From positions 186,001 to 250,000 of the forward strand of contig NZ_JAHBGI010000005.1 in assembly GCF_018500185.1 (NCBI RefSeq): a DNA stretch of 64,000 nucleotides, read 5' to 3'. Positions within the stretch are counted from its first letter, which is position 1; the number at the start of each line of letters is the position of its first letter. Below are positions 35,143-44,842 of this stretch, piece after piece. Position numbers and translations under genes: made by a program. Under the pieces are notes generated by a model that made no database searches, was not told the origin of the DNA, and was given only the letters and a program-made list of their open reading frames with translations. This stretch comes from Litoribacter ruber (GTDB taxonomy: Bacteria; Bacteroidota; Bacteroidia; Cytophagales; Cyclobacteriaceae).

Positions 35143-36588
35143 TTAATTTACAGCACTATTAATATTTGTATCTTCAACTTCCATTTTTTCCAGCAGCTGA
35201 TCTATGATTTTTTCAACTCCCATTCTAGCAGTCGGGGAGTTGTTCTGGACAATCCTACCTTGATAATCCACGACTACCGAGTGTGGAACTCCGACAATTT
35301 TATAATCCTTCTTGATTTTGTTGGTCCAGACTTCATTGGCAAATAGATTGATGGTGGTCAAACCATGTTTTTCTATTAGAAGCCTCCATTTTTCATCCTT
35401 ACTTTCAATTGCAATATTGATGATCTTTACGGGACTGTCTTGATATTTTTCCACAAGTTTATTCTCGTAGGGAAACTCCACTATACAGGGACCACACCAA
35501 TCCGCCCAAAAATTGATCAGTAGAACATTCCCCCGAAAATCAGTGGGTTCCACTTCCTTTCCCTCAAGATCCGATAGGAAAAAATAGGGCATATCGCTAC
35601 CTGGAGGAAGAATATTTCCTTTTGCATAGTAATTTTCAACATAGGATTTAAAATCTTCATCCTGAAAATACTTCAGCACTGAAACATCATATTCGTCCCT
35701 GGCCACTTTAATTATTTGGGTAATCTGATTGGCTAAAAATGCATCCTTTACTTTTCCCGAAAGATTAGCTTCTACCTTTTTTGCCCGATAGATGGATAAT
35801 GGAATTTCTCCTTTTACAAATTTCCCCTCTGGGTTATCATGATCCAAAAAATTCAAATATTCATGAAGAAATCTCATATACTCTTGTTCACCAATAAACT
35901 CCTCATTTTCTAAGGAAATAGTGGCTAAAATTTTCTCGTGATAACCAGCAGGTATCGTATCACTTTTCTTCAGCATGGTCCTGCGATAGGCAAAGCTATT
36001 CAATTTTGAACCTTCATTTTTATAATCCAACCTATTGGTCTCCCGAGATACAAACCACTTGGGCAAGTTACCCTTGTAGGAATAGAGGTAATCTTTCAGT
36101 ACTGCTGTGATAGAGTCATTTGTTTCGATGACTCCATGAAAACCTTCGCTTAAGTGATTGGCTTCTGCACGTTTTCTGGTTTCGTTCCAAAAACCTAAAC
36201 CATCATTTGACTTCTGAAGTAAAAACCTGTTGACGGCCGCAAAATCTCCAGAGAACTCAAGGTCATCTCCAGAATATAAAATGGTATCTACAGCATGGGG
36301 CACAAGAAAAAAATCATATTTCTTACCATTTAATGAAAGGTAAATATAATCGGTAGCTTTATTATCCATATTAAGGTCTATGGAGGAAGACCTCGCAATA
36401 ACTGTGTCCACTTTTTCAAATTCCAATGATGGGATTGTGGACCATTTTTCAAAGCTTACTTTCAATGGAGTGGAGGATTCGTTTACTATAGTTAGAAAAC
36501 TCTTGCCGTCGAGGTCAAACACAGGGTATTTTGGCTCTTCACTACATCCAATTATTAAGGCAGCAAGCGCAATAACATGTCTTTTCAT
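35143..36588 (-). CDS. TlpA-family thioredoxin-like lipoprotein
   Basis: 481 residues. Lipoprotein signal MKRHVIALAALIIGC with Cys15. The N-terminal ~330 residues are an unassigned beta/alpha region of the kind found in Bacteroidota lipoproteins fused to thioredoxin domains. The C-terminal ~130 residues form a TlpA domain with LINFWADWCGPCIVEFPYE (WCGPC) and VGVPHSVVVD carrying the cis-Pro. It probably reduces disulfides at the outer membrane. It is more AT-rich than neighbours. Confidence 0.88.
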   Translation of the reverse strand: MKRHVIALAALIIGCSEEPKYPVFDLDGKSFLTIVNESSTPLKVSFEKWSTIPSLEFEKVDTVIARSSSIDLNMDNKATDYIYLSLNGKKYDFFLVPHAVDTILYSGDDLEFSGDFAAVNRFLLQKSNDGLGFWNETRKRAEANHLSEGFHGVIETNDSITAVLKDYLYSYKGNLPKWFVSRETNRLDYKNEGSKLNSFAYRRTMLKKSDTIPAGYHEKILATISLENEEFIGEQEYMRFLHEYLNFLDHDNPEGKFVKGEIPLSIYRAKKVEANLSGKVKDAFLANQITQIIKVARDEYDVSVLKYFQDEDFKSYVENYYAKGNILPPGSDMPYFFLSDLEGKEVEPTDFRGNVLLINFWADWCGPCIVEFPYENKLVEKYQDSPVKIINIAIESKDEKWRLLIEKHGLTTINLFANEVWTNKIKKDYKIVGVPHSVVVDYQGRIVQNNSPTARMGVEKIIDQLLEKMEVEDTNINSAVN

Positions 36589-36686
36589 AAACCAATATTT
36601 ATCTTAAATATATAGTTTATAAACTGTAAAACAAACAAACTAGTTAGTTTTTTCATTCCATATGAAAACATTGACGCTATTAGGGA

Positions 36687-36869
36687 ATGATAAATAGACA
36701 AAACTTTAAGAATCTAATTCCTCCATTTGGAGAAAAGCAGGCAAATCTGATTTTGAACCGAAACAAACCTTTAACCATTGATAGTATCCCCAAAATCTCA
36801 GAATTGTTGGACTTACCAGTTGAAGTGTTGATCCAGCCTTATGCCTTGAAAGGCCAGGAGAGCCGATAG
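36687..36869 (+). pseudogene. HigA/XRE antitoxin C-terminal fragment
   Basis: 60 codons reading NLIPPFGEKQANLILNRNKP, then LTIDSIPKISELLDLPVEVL, the last helices of a COG5499-type HigA antitoxin. Just upstream, in another frame, ATG AAA ACA TTG ACG begins a short open frame that runs into a stop. This suggests an internal deletion joined the start to the C-terminal part. No toxin gene is adjacent. Confidence 0.6.
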
Positions 36870-36889
36870 GCCATGGGAAGTACACACTT

Positions 36890-36955
36890 CATTATTCAAA
36901 ATTCATCATTCAAAAATACCGAATGATGAATAGCGAATGATGAATAATGAAGTTT
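36890..36955. repeat. ATTCATTATTC phrase repeat
   Basis: CATTATTCAAAATTCATCATTC followed in inverted orientation by GAATGATGAATAGCGAATGA and GAATAATGAAG; an imperfect hairpin could form. Confidence 0.55.
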
Positions 36956-36998
36956 CACCCCCCCTAGCACTCTCCGAGTCTCCGTGGCTATTCCTTCA

Positions 36999-38879
36999 TC
37001 ACCTCCTCACTATTGGCAAGCATATACTACTGGGATACTCTTCCGAATGGTGGATCTTATTGGTCGCCACCACTCCCTCAGTCTCATCATAATTGTTGCC
37101 GCCGGTATTCAGGTTGCGGTCAAAACGGGGGAAATTGGAGCTGGAAACCTCGATCCTTACCCGGTGCCCCTTGTCAAAATAGTTACTTGTGGACATTGGC
37201 GTCATGTTAACCTCGTAGACCTTGCCTTTCTCCATAAACACCTCTTTTTCATAGCCTTCCCGGTATCTCACCCTTTGGATGGTTTCGTCCAGGTTGTAGG
37301 CCCTGCCGTCAGGGTAAACATCGATAATCTTGATGGTCAAATCGGTGTCCTTCACATCTGAGGAAAGGTAAAGTTTGGACTCTATAAAACCACTTATCTC
37401 CACGCCTTCCCCAAATGGCTCGGAAGTGTACACTAATATGTTCTCATTCAACTCCATCTCCTGCTGATCAAAAGCACCCCCATTAACGGCATTGCCTGTA
37501 CAGCAAACATTGCCTCCATAGGACATTACCGGGTCCATGGGGTCATAAACGAAAGAATCAGGCTTGTCATCAGTGGCTTTTTGAGTGCTTAACTGCCCGT
37601 CACCCAACCTTGTATTGGCCTTGCCTCCACTGTTGAGGTAGTAGGTAGTCATATCAGCTTCCTTTGGAGGCCAGGTATCGGAGGTCTGCCACTTGTTAGA
37701 CCCCATCGTGAAGTATTTCACCTTAGGCATTCCGGAGGTCACATTGTTTTCCTCCCCTTTCAGCCAAAAGTCAAACCAGCCATAGATCATCTCATCATAA
37801 TCCAAGCGGGCATCACCTACACTTCTTTCCCCCACGATGGTATTCTCAGTCGCCCTTTTGAAAGCACAGTGCAGGGTAGGTGCGATGACCAGAAACTGGT
37901 TGTTGCGGATTTCTTCCTCTGAAGCATTTTCCCTCACATGGTTGTAAAGGGCGAGATTGGGACTGCTGGCTACATCATACCAGGACACAAACCAGAAGCT
38001 TGGGACACCAAAATCCATATCATCATGGTAGAGGCCTCCCTCATACCAGGCCGGGTCATTGGGCTTACGGGTGATCATTTCCTCATAGATGCTTTTTGGA
38101 CCATTCACATTTTTGATGATATCCTGCACGGGAAGGTGCGCCAAGCCCTCCACCCAATCTACTTTGGGATATCGGGGAGCCATATCATAAAACCGCTGTA
38201 ACCTTTGCAGATCCTCTTGTTCAATACCCTCCGGTAATCTTGGTGCCATGGGGTCATGTTGGGTGCCATAAAGCCAAGCGGTAAAAAGCATTTGTCCGGC
38301 ACCACCTCTATACCAGTTACCCTGCTCATAATAATCACCTATGCGCCCCACTCCAGCACCATACCCCTGTGGCACCATAGCGGCATGTGCGGGGTGATTC
38401 ATAGCCGCAACGGCCATCTGCCACTCAGCGGTAGATGAACAGCCCAGTGTGCCGATTTTGCCGTTGCTCCACTCCTGCTCGGCCATCCAGGTCATGGCGT
38501 CATAACCGTCAGTCAAGGGCGTGCCGAGAATATCCCATTCCCCTTCGGAAAAAAACCTCCCCCGCTCATTTTGCACCACATAGGCATACCCGCGCTGCAC
38601 GGCTTCGTAAGCGGCCTCCATCGTCCGGCTAACCAATTCTCCATCCCTGTAGCTGTTAAAGTTATAGGGCGTTCGCGAAAAGATAATCGGAACGGGCTCA
38701 TCACCTTTTGGCCTGTATATATCGGTAGCCAACCTTATTCCGTCGCGCATCGGCATCATTACCTTATGATCCACAATGGCTATTTCCTCCAACTTAGCGA
38801 GGATGTCTTGTTCCTGTGCCCATACCCCCTGCCCAAAAGCTAGCAGCAGAATAATTAAAGAAATCTTAAGTCTGTTCAT
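36999..38879 (-). CDS. CocE/NonD family hydrolase
   Basis: 626 residues from [10 protein letters not shown]; the longer frame adds 15 residues with no signal. Signal peptide ends GVWAQ. An X-Pro-dipeptidyl-peptidase-like alpha/beta-hydrolase domain has [25 protein letters not shown], and [12 protein letters not shown] where the nucleophile Ser sits (usual GxSYxG is altered to GCSST). A C-terminal beta-jelly-roll covers the last ~200 residues ([20 protein letters not shown]). Members cleave esters or acyl-peptides such as glutaryl-7-ACA; substrate unknown. Exported, single gene. Confidence 0.88.
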   Translation of the reverse strand: MNRLKISLIILLLAFGQGVWAQEQDILAKLEEIAIVDHKVMMPMRDGIRLATDIYRPKGDEPVPIIFSRTPYNFNSYRDGELVSRTMEAAYEAVQRGYAYVVQNERGRFFSEGEWDILGTPLTDGYDAMTWMAEQEWSNGKIGTLGCSSTAEWQMAVAAMNHPAHAAMVPQGYGAGVGRIGDYYEQGNWYRGGAGQMLFTAWLYGTQHDPMAPRLPEGIEQEDLQRLQRFYDMAPRYPKVDWVEGLAHLPVQDIIKNVNGPKSIYEEMITRKPNDPAWYEGGLYHDDMDFGVPSFWFVSWYDVASSPNLALYNHVRENASEEEIRNNQFLVIAPTLHCAFKRATENTIVGERSVGDARLDYDEMIYGWFDFWLKGEENNVTSGMPKVKYFTMGSNKWQTSDTWPPKEADMTTYYLNSGGKANTRLGDGQLSTQKATDDKPDSFVYDPMDPVMSYGGNVCCTGNAVNGGAFDQQEMELNENILVYTSEPFGEGVEISGFIESKLYLSSDVKDTDLTIKIIDVYPDGRAYNLDETIQRVRYREGYEKEVFMEKGKVYEVNMTPMSTSNYFDKGHRVRIEVSSSNFPRFDRNLNTGGNNYDETEGVVATNKIHHSEEYPSSICLPIVRR

Positions 38880-39355
38880 ATTGGTTAAAAGTTCATTTAA
38901 AAATCTAATATAAACATTTGGCAAAAATTCCTATCAGAAGTTACACCAGTGGCAAAAGATTCCATCAAACATGCAAGATTCCCCCAACTTGATACTTGGG
39001 AAATACAGGGGTAAATTTCTAGGATCATTAAATCCTAGAGCCATAATTGAAAGCTAAATAAGGGTAATATTTATAATTATTCACACAAAATTCAAAAACA
39101 AATAAAATTCGGTTCATCAACGTTTAATAGCGCTGATTATACGCTCTTGATACGTTCTTGATACCTGTATAATCAATAGATTATTCTGTATTAGATGCTT
39201 ACTAAACAGTTATACAAACTATTTACGATTTAAAACTATTAGCCAGGACTAAGCCAATTTGCCCTCTTTCATACTCCCCCAATTTATACTATGGAAAAAC
39301 ATAAAAACCTGATTACAAATGGCTAAGAAGGGCTGGAATTTCGTAAATTAAGGGA
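38880..39355. other. AT-rich intergenic region
   Basis: No gene found between divergent units. It contains a 7-bp hairpin CTAGGAT/ATCCTAG at 39019-39038 and a doubled TCTTGATAC word near 39140-39165. Confidence 0.4.
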
Positions 39356-39970
39356 ATGAAGACCAGAGAGAAGAAGCCACCCCTCACCAAAGAACCCAGT
39401 TTCTCTTATGGAGGGAAATATTCCTATGCCGACTACCTCAATTGGGAAATGGACGAGATGGTAGAGATCATCAGGGGAAAGGTTTTCAAGTGGACGGCCT
39501 CACCCAGTAGGATCCATCAAAAAGTGGCCAGGGACTTGACCACCACAATCAATACATTTCTAAAAGACAAGTCTTGTGTTATGTACCCAGCCCCATTTGA
39601 TGTTCGCTTACCCGCCAAATCGAAGAAAAACGAGGATATTTTCACTGTCGTACAACCTGACCTATGCGTGATCTGCGATAAGTCCAAACTTGATGACGCC
39701 GGCTGCATAGGAGCTCCTGATCTGATCGTGGAAATCCTCTCTCCAAGCAACAACAGAAAGGAACTTTATCACAAATATGAAGCTTATCGAGAAAGTGGAG
39801 TGAAGGAATACTGGCTGGTTCATCCATTTGAGCAGACCCTTTTGATCTATACCCTGAAGAACGGGGCCTATGTTCCTTCCAGGCTTTACGGAAAGGGTGA
39901 CATAGTTGAGTCCTCTGTCCTTAAAGACTTCCAGCTTGATCTGGAGGAGTTTTTTAGGGATTTGGATTAA
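39356..39970 (+). CDS. Uma2 family endonuclease-like protein, copy 1
   Basis: 204 residues. DUF820/Uma2 fold of the PD-(D/E)xK superfamily: FDVRLPAK, VQPDLCVICD, GAPDLIVEILSPSN and KYEAYRESGVKEYWLV supply the acidic and Lys residues of the family core. The biological role of Uma2 proteins is not established. Copy 1 of three tandem paralogues; N-terminal residues differ most from copies 2 and 3, while the C-terminal half is nearly identical to copy 2. Confidence 0.9.
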   Translation: MKTREKKPPLTKEPSFSYGGKYSYADYLNWEMDEMVEIIRGKVFKWTASPSRIHQKVARDLTTTINTFLKDKSCVMYPAPFDVRLPAKSKKNEDIFTVVQPDLCVICDKSKLDDAGCIGAPDLIVEILSPSNNRKELYHKYEAYRESGVKEYWLVHPFEQTLLIYTLKNGAYVPSRLYGKGDIVESSVLKDFQLDLEEFFRDLD

Positions 39971-39984
39971 TCGCAATCTTCATT

Positions 39985-40596
39985 ATGAAAACCAAAGAAG
40001 AAAAATCCATCGCCAAAGAACCCAGCTTCTCTTATGGAGGCAAATATTCCTATGCCGACTACCTCAGCTGGGAAATGGACGAGATGGTTGAGATTATCAA
40101 GGGAAAGGTTTTCAAGTGGACTGCGGCACCCAACAGAATCCATCAGAAAGTGGTTAATCAATTGTCGTTTGAATTGAACAAATTTCTGAATGGAAAGCAG
40201 TGTGAACTTTACCCTGCCCCTTTTGATGTCCGCTTACCGACTAAATCAAAGAAGAACGAAGATATTTTCACTGTTGTACAACCGGACCTGTGTGTCATTT
40301 GCGATAAGTCCAAACTTGATGACGCCGGCTGCATAGGAGCCCCTGATCTGATCGTGGAAATCCTCTCTCCAGGCAACAACAGAAAGGAGCTTTATCACAA
40401 ATATGAAGTTTATCGGGAAAGTGGAGTGAAGGAATACTGGTTGGTTCATCCATTTGAGCATACCCTTTTGATCTATACCCTGAAGAACGGGGCCTATGCT
40501 GCTTCCAGGCTTTACGGAAAGGGTGACATAGTTGAGTCCTCTGTCCTTAAAGGCTTCCAGCTTGATTTGGAGGAGTTTTTTAAGAATATGGATTGA
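39985..40596 (+). CDS. Uma2 family endonuclease-like protein, copy 2
   Basis: 203 residues, 14 bp after copy 1. The same core motifs as copy 1. Its N-terminus (KEPSFSYGGKYSYADYL, VFKWTAAP) is nearly the same as copy 3, its C-terminal half as copy 1, but residues ~55-72 (LSFELNKFLNGKQCEL) are unique. This mosaic suggests gene conversion among the copies. Confidence 0.9.
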   Translation: MKTKEEKSIAKEPSFSYGGKYSYADYLSWEMDEMVEIIKGKVFKWTAAPNRIHQKVVNQLSFELNKFLNGKQCELYPAPFDVRLPTKSKKNEDIFTVVQPDLCVICDKSKLDDAGCIGAPDLIVEILSPGNNRKELYHKYEVYRESGVKEYWLVHPFEHTLLIYTLKNGAYAASRLYGKGDIVESSVLKGFQLDLEEFFKNMD

Positions 40597-40610
40597 CCGC
40601 AGTCTTCATT

Positions 40611-41222
40611 ATGAAAACCAAAGAAGAAAAATACATCGCCAAAGAACCCAGCTTCTCTTATGGAGGAAAATATTCCTATGCCGACTACCTCAACTGGGAA
40701 ATGGACGAGATGGTGGAGATTATCAAGGGTAAGGTTTTCAAGTGGACTGCGGCACCCAGCAGAATCCATCAAAAGGTTATCTCGGATTTAAATACCGCGA
40801 TCAACGTTTTCCTAAAAGGGAAACCATGTGAAGTTTATCCTGCTCCATTTGATGTTCGCTTACCGACTAAATCAAAGAAAAACGAGGATATTTTCACTGT
40901 GGTACAACCTGACCTTTCCGTGGTCTGCGATAAGTCCAAACTTGACGACGCCGGCTGTATCGGTGCGCCTGACCTGATCGTAGAGGTCCTTTCCCCAAGC
41001 AACAACAAAAAAGAGCTGAAAAACAAATATGAAGTCTATCTGGAGAGCGGCGTCAAGGAATACTGGGTTCTCCAGCCAATCGGCCAAACTCTGTTGATTT
41101 ACACCTTATACCACGGCAAGTATATCCCCTCCAAACTATATTGCCCGGGCGATGTAGTCAGTTCCACCGTCCTACAAGGATTTGAGCTGGACCTGGAAGA
41201 GTTTTTTAGGGATATGGATTGA
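40611..41222 (+). CDS. Uma2 family endonuclease-like protein, copy 3
   Basis: 203 residues from MKTKEEKYIAKEP, 14 bp after copy 2; a longer frame starting in the copy 2 stop region is rejected because the start context matches the other copies. The core is kept (VQPDLSVVCD, GAPDLIVEVLSPSN, KYEVYLESGVKEYWVL). The last ~70 residues are clearly divergent from copies 1 and 2. Confidence 0.9.
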   Translation: MKTKEEKYIAKEPSFSYGGKYSYADYLNWEMDEMVEIIKGKVFKWTAAPSRIHQKVISDLNTAINVFLKGKPCEVYPAPFDVRLPTKSKKNEDIFTVVQPDLSVVCDKSKLDDAGCIGAPDLIVEVLSPSNNKKELKNKYEVYLESGVKEYWVLQPIGQTLLIYTLYHGKYIPSKLYCPGDVVSSTVLQGFELDLEEFFRDMD

Positions 41223-41256
41223 CCGAAGTCATTCATTATTCGAAATTCATCAATAC

Positions 41257-41293
41257 CACACCCCATCTGAAGAGCGAAGCTCTGAAGGAGGGC
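41257..41293. repeat. GAGCGAAGC-type module, copy 3 (inverted)
   Basis: CACACCCCATCTGAAGAGCG then AAGCTCTGAAGGAGGGC; reverse-orientation relative of copies 1 and 2, preceded by ATTCATTATTCG words and followed ~75 bp later by a GTAC array. Confidence 0.72.
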
Positions 41294-41368
41294 ATCGTAA
41301 ACATGGACGTCCGATGGCTCCACAACAGTAAATTGGCAAATACCCAACCTTTAATGCGGAAATACTTT

Positions 41369-41393
41369 GTACCTAGTACCTAGTACTTTGTAC
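41369..41393. repeat. GTAC heptad array 6
   Basis: Four GTAC at exact 7-bp spacing (CTA, CTA, TTT between), preceded by a degenerate ATAC at the same phase. Confidence 0.88.
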
Positions 41394-41492
41394 CCAATTT
41401 TACCCCTTCCGTTAAAATTTATTAAATATTTTCCCTCTCCCGTGCAACCCTTTTTGCCTAACTTGTATCTACTTATTTGAAAACCAATAATA

Positions 41493-42062
41493 ATGTTATT
41501 CCGAAAGACTTTTACCGAAGAGGCCGACATCATCAAGGGTTGTCTCCGGGGCGATAGAAAAGCCCAGCGGGTACTTTATGACGCCTATTCGGGCAAGTTT
41601 TTGGCCATCGCCATCCGCTATGTGAAGGACCGTGACCTGGCCGAGGATATCATGATTGAGGGGTTTATGAAGATCTTTGACAAGCTTGCCCAATTTGAAG
41701 GAAAAGGAAGTTTTGAAGGATGGATGAAAAGGATAATCGTAACCAATGCCCTGCTCACCCTGAGAAACCAACGAAACCTGCTAATGGAAGTAAACCAGGA
41801 AAGCGAATCGGTGGCAAACCTGACGCCTTATGAGTTTACCGATATGGAAACAGCAGACCTGCTGGCCATGATCGGGGAGCTCTCGGTAGGCTACCGGACG
41901 GTCTTCAACCTGTATGCAATCGAAGGGTACAGTCACCCAGAAATCGCAGATCTGTTGGGGATTTCGGAAAACACTTCCAAATCCCAACTCAGCAGAGCCA
42001 GGGCAATATTGAAACAGAAACTAACAGACCAGAACTTAAAAGAAAGGAGCATCAGTGGATAA
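41493..42062 (+). CDS. RNA polymerase ECF sigma-70 factor
   Basis: 189 residues. Region 2: DAYSGKFLAIAIRYVKDRDL and DIMIEGFMKIFDKL; region 4: AIEGYSHPEIADLLGISENT followed by SKSQLSRARAIL. Extracytoplasmic-function sigma factors direct polymerase to envelope-stress genes. The next gene overlaps it by 8 bp and encodes a membrane protein placed like an anti-sigma factor. Confidence 0.93.
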   Translation: MLFRKTFTEEADIIKGCLRGDRKAQRVLYDAYSGKFLAIAIRYVKDRDLAEDIMIEGFMKIFDKLAQFEGKGSFEGWMKRIIVTNALLTLRNQRNLLMEVNQESESVANLTPYEFTDMETADLLAMIGELSVGYRTVFNLYAIEGYSHPEIADLLGISENTSKSQLSRARAILKQKLTDQNLKERSISG

Positions 42063-42771
42063 GCAACAGCCAAATATAGACGAGCTTTTCAGAAGAAAAC
42101 TGGAAAACCATCAAGTGAAGCCTTCCGGATTGGCTTGGGAAAAACTGGACAGACAGCTTGGCAACAAGCAAGAAGCCGCTTTCCCCTGGTTGAGGATCGC
42201 CGCGTCAATGGCTTTGATTTTCACCATGGTCGCCTTGATCTGGACAAGTCTGAACCTCACCGAGGAATTGACCAATCCAGTCGCAGAGCAGTTCACTGAG
42301 CAAAATGAGATAGTAACCGGAGAAGTGGAACCGGAAACCTTGGATGAAATTGTGGAGGAGACCATTCCAACCGAAACGCCAAAAGCTCCCGTGAGTGAAC
42401 CGGCCGAGGAAGTGACCAAGCCAGTGGCACCACGGCAAGCTCCACCAGTCCAAGTGGAAAAAAGGACAACCGAAGAAATCCGACAGCCAGTGGCAGCGAT
42501 CAAGATTGAGGAAATCCAAATCCCGGAATTGGAAATACCAGCGCTGGAAGACCAGTCACTTTTATTGGCTGATGCAGATGTGGTGCGAGTAAGGATAGTT
42601 TCGAGCGGGTTGAGCAAGGAAGAGGAAAAAGAGACCATTATCGACGAGCTCGAAAACAAGATTGAAAAAGTAGGAAATATATTCAATAAAGTAGATCAGG
42701 GTTTTGCAGACCTGCAGGATGCAAAAAACAGTCTCTTCGCAACGATTACCTCAAGGAAAAACAAAAATTAA
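42055..42771 (+). CDS. Probable anti-sigma factor, single-pass membrane protein
   Basis: 238 residues, GTG start with AGGAG 7 bp ahead. Residues 1-40 are cytosolic and helical (IDELFRRKLENHQVKPSG), one transmembrane helix lies at about 44-64 (WLRIAASMALIFTMVALIW), followed by a Pro/Glu/Val-rich periplasmic stalk and a short C-terminal coiled coil. The anti-sigma role is inferred from the overlap with the sigma gene and the topology. Confidence 0.7.
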   Translation: MDKQQPNIDELFRRKLENHQVKPSGLAWEKLDRQLGNKQEAAFPWLRIAASMALIFTMVALIWTSLNLTEELTNPVAEQFTEQNEIVTGEVEPETLDEIVEETIPTETPKAPVSEPAEEVTKPVAPRQAPPVQVEKRTTEEIRQPVAAIKIEEIQIPELEIPALEDQSLLLADADVVRVRIVSSGLSKEEEKETIIDELENKIEKVGNIFNKVDQGFADLQDAKNSLFATITSRKNKN

Positions 42772-42963
42772 TTCAATAAGCTAACCGCAAAGAATTAAAA
42801 AAACGCAAAGAAATTAATTAAAAAAAACCACAGAACTTTCCCCATGGCGCGAAGCGGATCGGGAAGATCAGAGGACTCAGAAGGCGCACAGAGTTGATTA
42901 CATCCCATTCTTTGCGAAGCTTAGCGTCCTTGGCGGTTAATTAGAACTCTCAATTTTAAACAG
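42772..42963. other. Intergenic phrase-like repeats
   Basis: Contains CGCAAAGAATTAAAAAAACG, CACAGAACTTTCCCCATGG and TTTGCGAAGCTTAGCGTCC words related to those at 17235 and 25800. No gene. Confidence 0.5.
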
Positions 42964-43977
42964 ATGAAAAAGTACCTTTTAGCCATTTTATTATTGGCCT
43001 TGATACAAATGGCCTTTGGTCAGGACCAAGGGAACCAGACGAAGCAGGACAGCGTCATAGTTGACTTTGGCAGATCCGGCAAGATTGTGATTCTGGTAGA
43101 CAATCAGGCAGATTTTGAGCGTCTCAAAACCCTGGATGTCAATCAGATTATCCGAGAACTCAATCTTGAAATGGATGAGAAAACGGGCAAGTTACACGTA
43201 GTGGAGCTTAAAGGCAAGGAAATCGTGACCGTAAGAGAAGATGCCCAGGAAACGGAGGTTTCGGTAGGTAGGTTCCGTGTGATCGTGGATGAAGGCGGGG
43301 ACAAAACCCATGTAAGGGTGGAATCCAAAGACCGAAAGCCTAAAAAAGTAGACCCGGGATTCAGGACTTATTTCAACTTTGACCTAGGTATCAACAACTA
43401 TTTGGAAGACGGCAATTTCCCAAGCGGTGCATCCCCTTACTCCGTGAAAGGCTGGGGAAGCTGGAATGTAGGCCTCAACTGGATGGCCAGCCAGAGAGTG
43501 GCCAAAGGCGCCTATTGGGACTTCGGACTGGGTGTGCAGTGGTACAATTTCAAATTTGAAGACACCCGATTCCAGGCTCTCAACCAAGATGGAAATGTTG
43601 CCTGGGTCCTAAGAGACGATGTAGCAGGTTTCAAAAGCAAGGTTTCTGCCTCTTACCTCACCGCCCAAACCCTCTTCAGATTGGATTTTGGCAAAATGAA
43701 CGATGCAGGCAGAAACGGTTTGAGAGTCGCGGCCGGACCTTATGCGGGGTACAGATTAGGCGGCAGAAGCAAGTACGTCTATAGAGACCTGCCGACTTCA
43801 GGTCGCAGAAGAGAAAAAGAAAGCGCTGGTTCGTACCTCAACAACCTTCGCTATGGTGTCAGAGGCGAGGTTGGGTTTAGAAGCGTAACCTTCTTCACCA
43901 CCTACGATCTCAACGAACTCTTCCTTCCAGGACAGGGCCCAAGCTTGAATCCTATTTCCTTTGGATTGGTATTTTAA
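42964..43977 (+). CDS. Outer-membrane beta-barrel protein with N-terminal periplasmic domain
   Basis: 337 residues; signal peptide ends QMAFGQ. Residues ~25-125 form a hydrophilic domain (VIVDFGRSGKIVILVDNQAD), then an eight- to ten-strand barrel ending in the aromatic FGLVF. GAYWDFGLGVQWYNFKFED and AAGPYAGYRLGGRSKYVYR are shared with the next gene. Probably part of the sigma-factor operon. Confidence 0.78.
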   Translation: MKKYLLAILLLALIQMAFGQDQGNQTKQDSVIVDFGRSGKIVILVDNQADFERLKTLDVNQIIRELNLEMDEKTGKLHVVELKGKEIVTVREDAQETEVSVGRFRVIVDEGGDKTHVRVESKDRKPKKVDPGFRTYFNFDLGINNYLEDGNFPSGASPYSVKGWGSWNVGLNWMASQRVAKGAYWDFGLGVQWYNFKFEDTRFQALNQDGNVAWVLRDDVAGFKSKVSASYLTAQTLFRLDFGKMNDAGRNGLRVAAGPYAGYRLGGRSKYVYRDLPTSGRRREKESAGSYLNNLRYGVRGEVGFRSVTFFTTYDLNELFLPGQGPSLNPISFGLVF

Positions 43978-43998
43978 ATCAACGAAGCATTTTTAGTC

Positions 43999-44811
43999 AT
44001 GAAAAAAGTCAATTTAGTCATATTAGCCTTCCTTTGCTTGCAGCTACCCTTTTTGGCTCAGGCACAGGAGAACAAAGAGGTTTTGGTCGAAGAAAATGAA
44101 TCGAAGGTTCCCATGCTAAAAGGGAACATGAGATTCCACACCAAAACTTATGAAGACCAATCCCAAAACCGCAATAGGACCAATGTGGATTTCTCCTATG
44201 AGCACAGCAGTGAGGCCATTTACAAAGATGGCCAAAACCTCATCTCCCGCTCCTATTTTACCATCGACCTTGGAAAGGGAATTTGGAATGGAGAATCTGC
44301 AGCACCCGATGTGAGAGTGTGGGGCAGTTGGATGGTAGGTTTGAATGCCGTGAGACAGATGAAAGTCAGCAACAACTTCTATGTGAAGGGGCTCGCTGGA
44401 GTGCATTTCCACAACTTCAAATTTGCCGATGACAACATCCAGGCCATCAAAGGGGCTGAAAGTGTGGAATTTTTGGAAAGAGCGGGTGGAATCAAGTCCA
44501 AAATTGCTGCTTCCTACCTAACCCTGGCGCTGATTCCAAAGATCAGTACCGGACACAACGGTTTCAGGATAGGTGCCGGCCCTCATGCGGGTTACCGCCT
44601 GGGAGGCAGGGGCAAGTTTGTCTACCAAGACAATGGCCGAAACAAAGATTTTGACCGCAGCGATATGTATCTGGAAAACCTCCGCTACGGTATTAGGGGT
44701 GAATTAGGCGTCAGCTGGCTGGACTTCTTCTTCAACTATGACCTCAACCACGTCTTCCAGTCCAATCGAGGGCCGGAGGTAAATGCCATGAGCTTTGGTA
44801 TCATTCTTTAA
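43999..44811 (+). CDS. Outer-membrane beta-barrel protein, paralogue
   Basis: 270 residues; signal peptide ends FLAQAQ. The barrel shares HFHNFKFADDNIQA, GAGPHAGYRLGGRGKFVY, YLENLRYGIRGELGVS and a terminal Phe-containing strand with the preceding 337-residue protein, but lacks its periplasmic N-terminal domain. The two genes are 21 bp apart and arose by duplication. Confidence 0.78.
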   Translation: MKKVNLVILAFLCLQLPFLAQAQENKEVLVEENESKVPMLKGNMRFHTKTYEDQSQNRNRTNVDFSYEHSSEAIYKDGQNLISRSYFTIDLGKGIWNGESAAPDVRVWGSWMVGLNAVRQMKVSNNFYVKGLAGVHFHNFKFADDNIQAIKGAESVEFLERAGGIKSKIAASYLTLALIPKISTGHNGFRIGAGPHAGYRLGGRGKFVYQDNGRNKDFDRSDMYLENLRYGIRGELGVSWLDFFFNYDLNHVFQSNRGPEVNAMSFGIIL

Positions 44812-44842
44812 ATTACATTATTTCTTATTCAACTTCTTTCCC

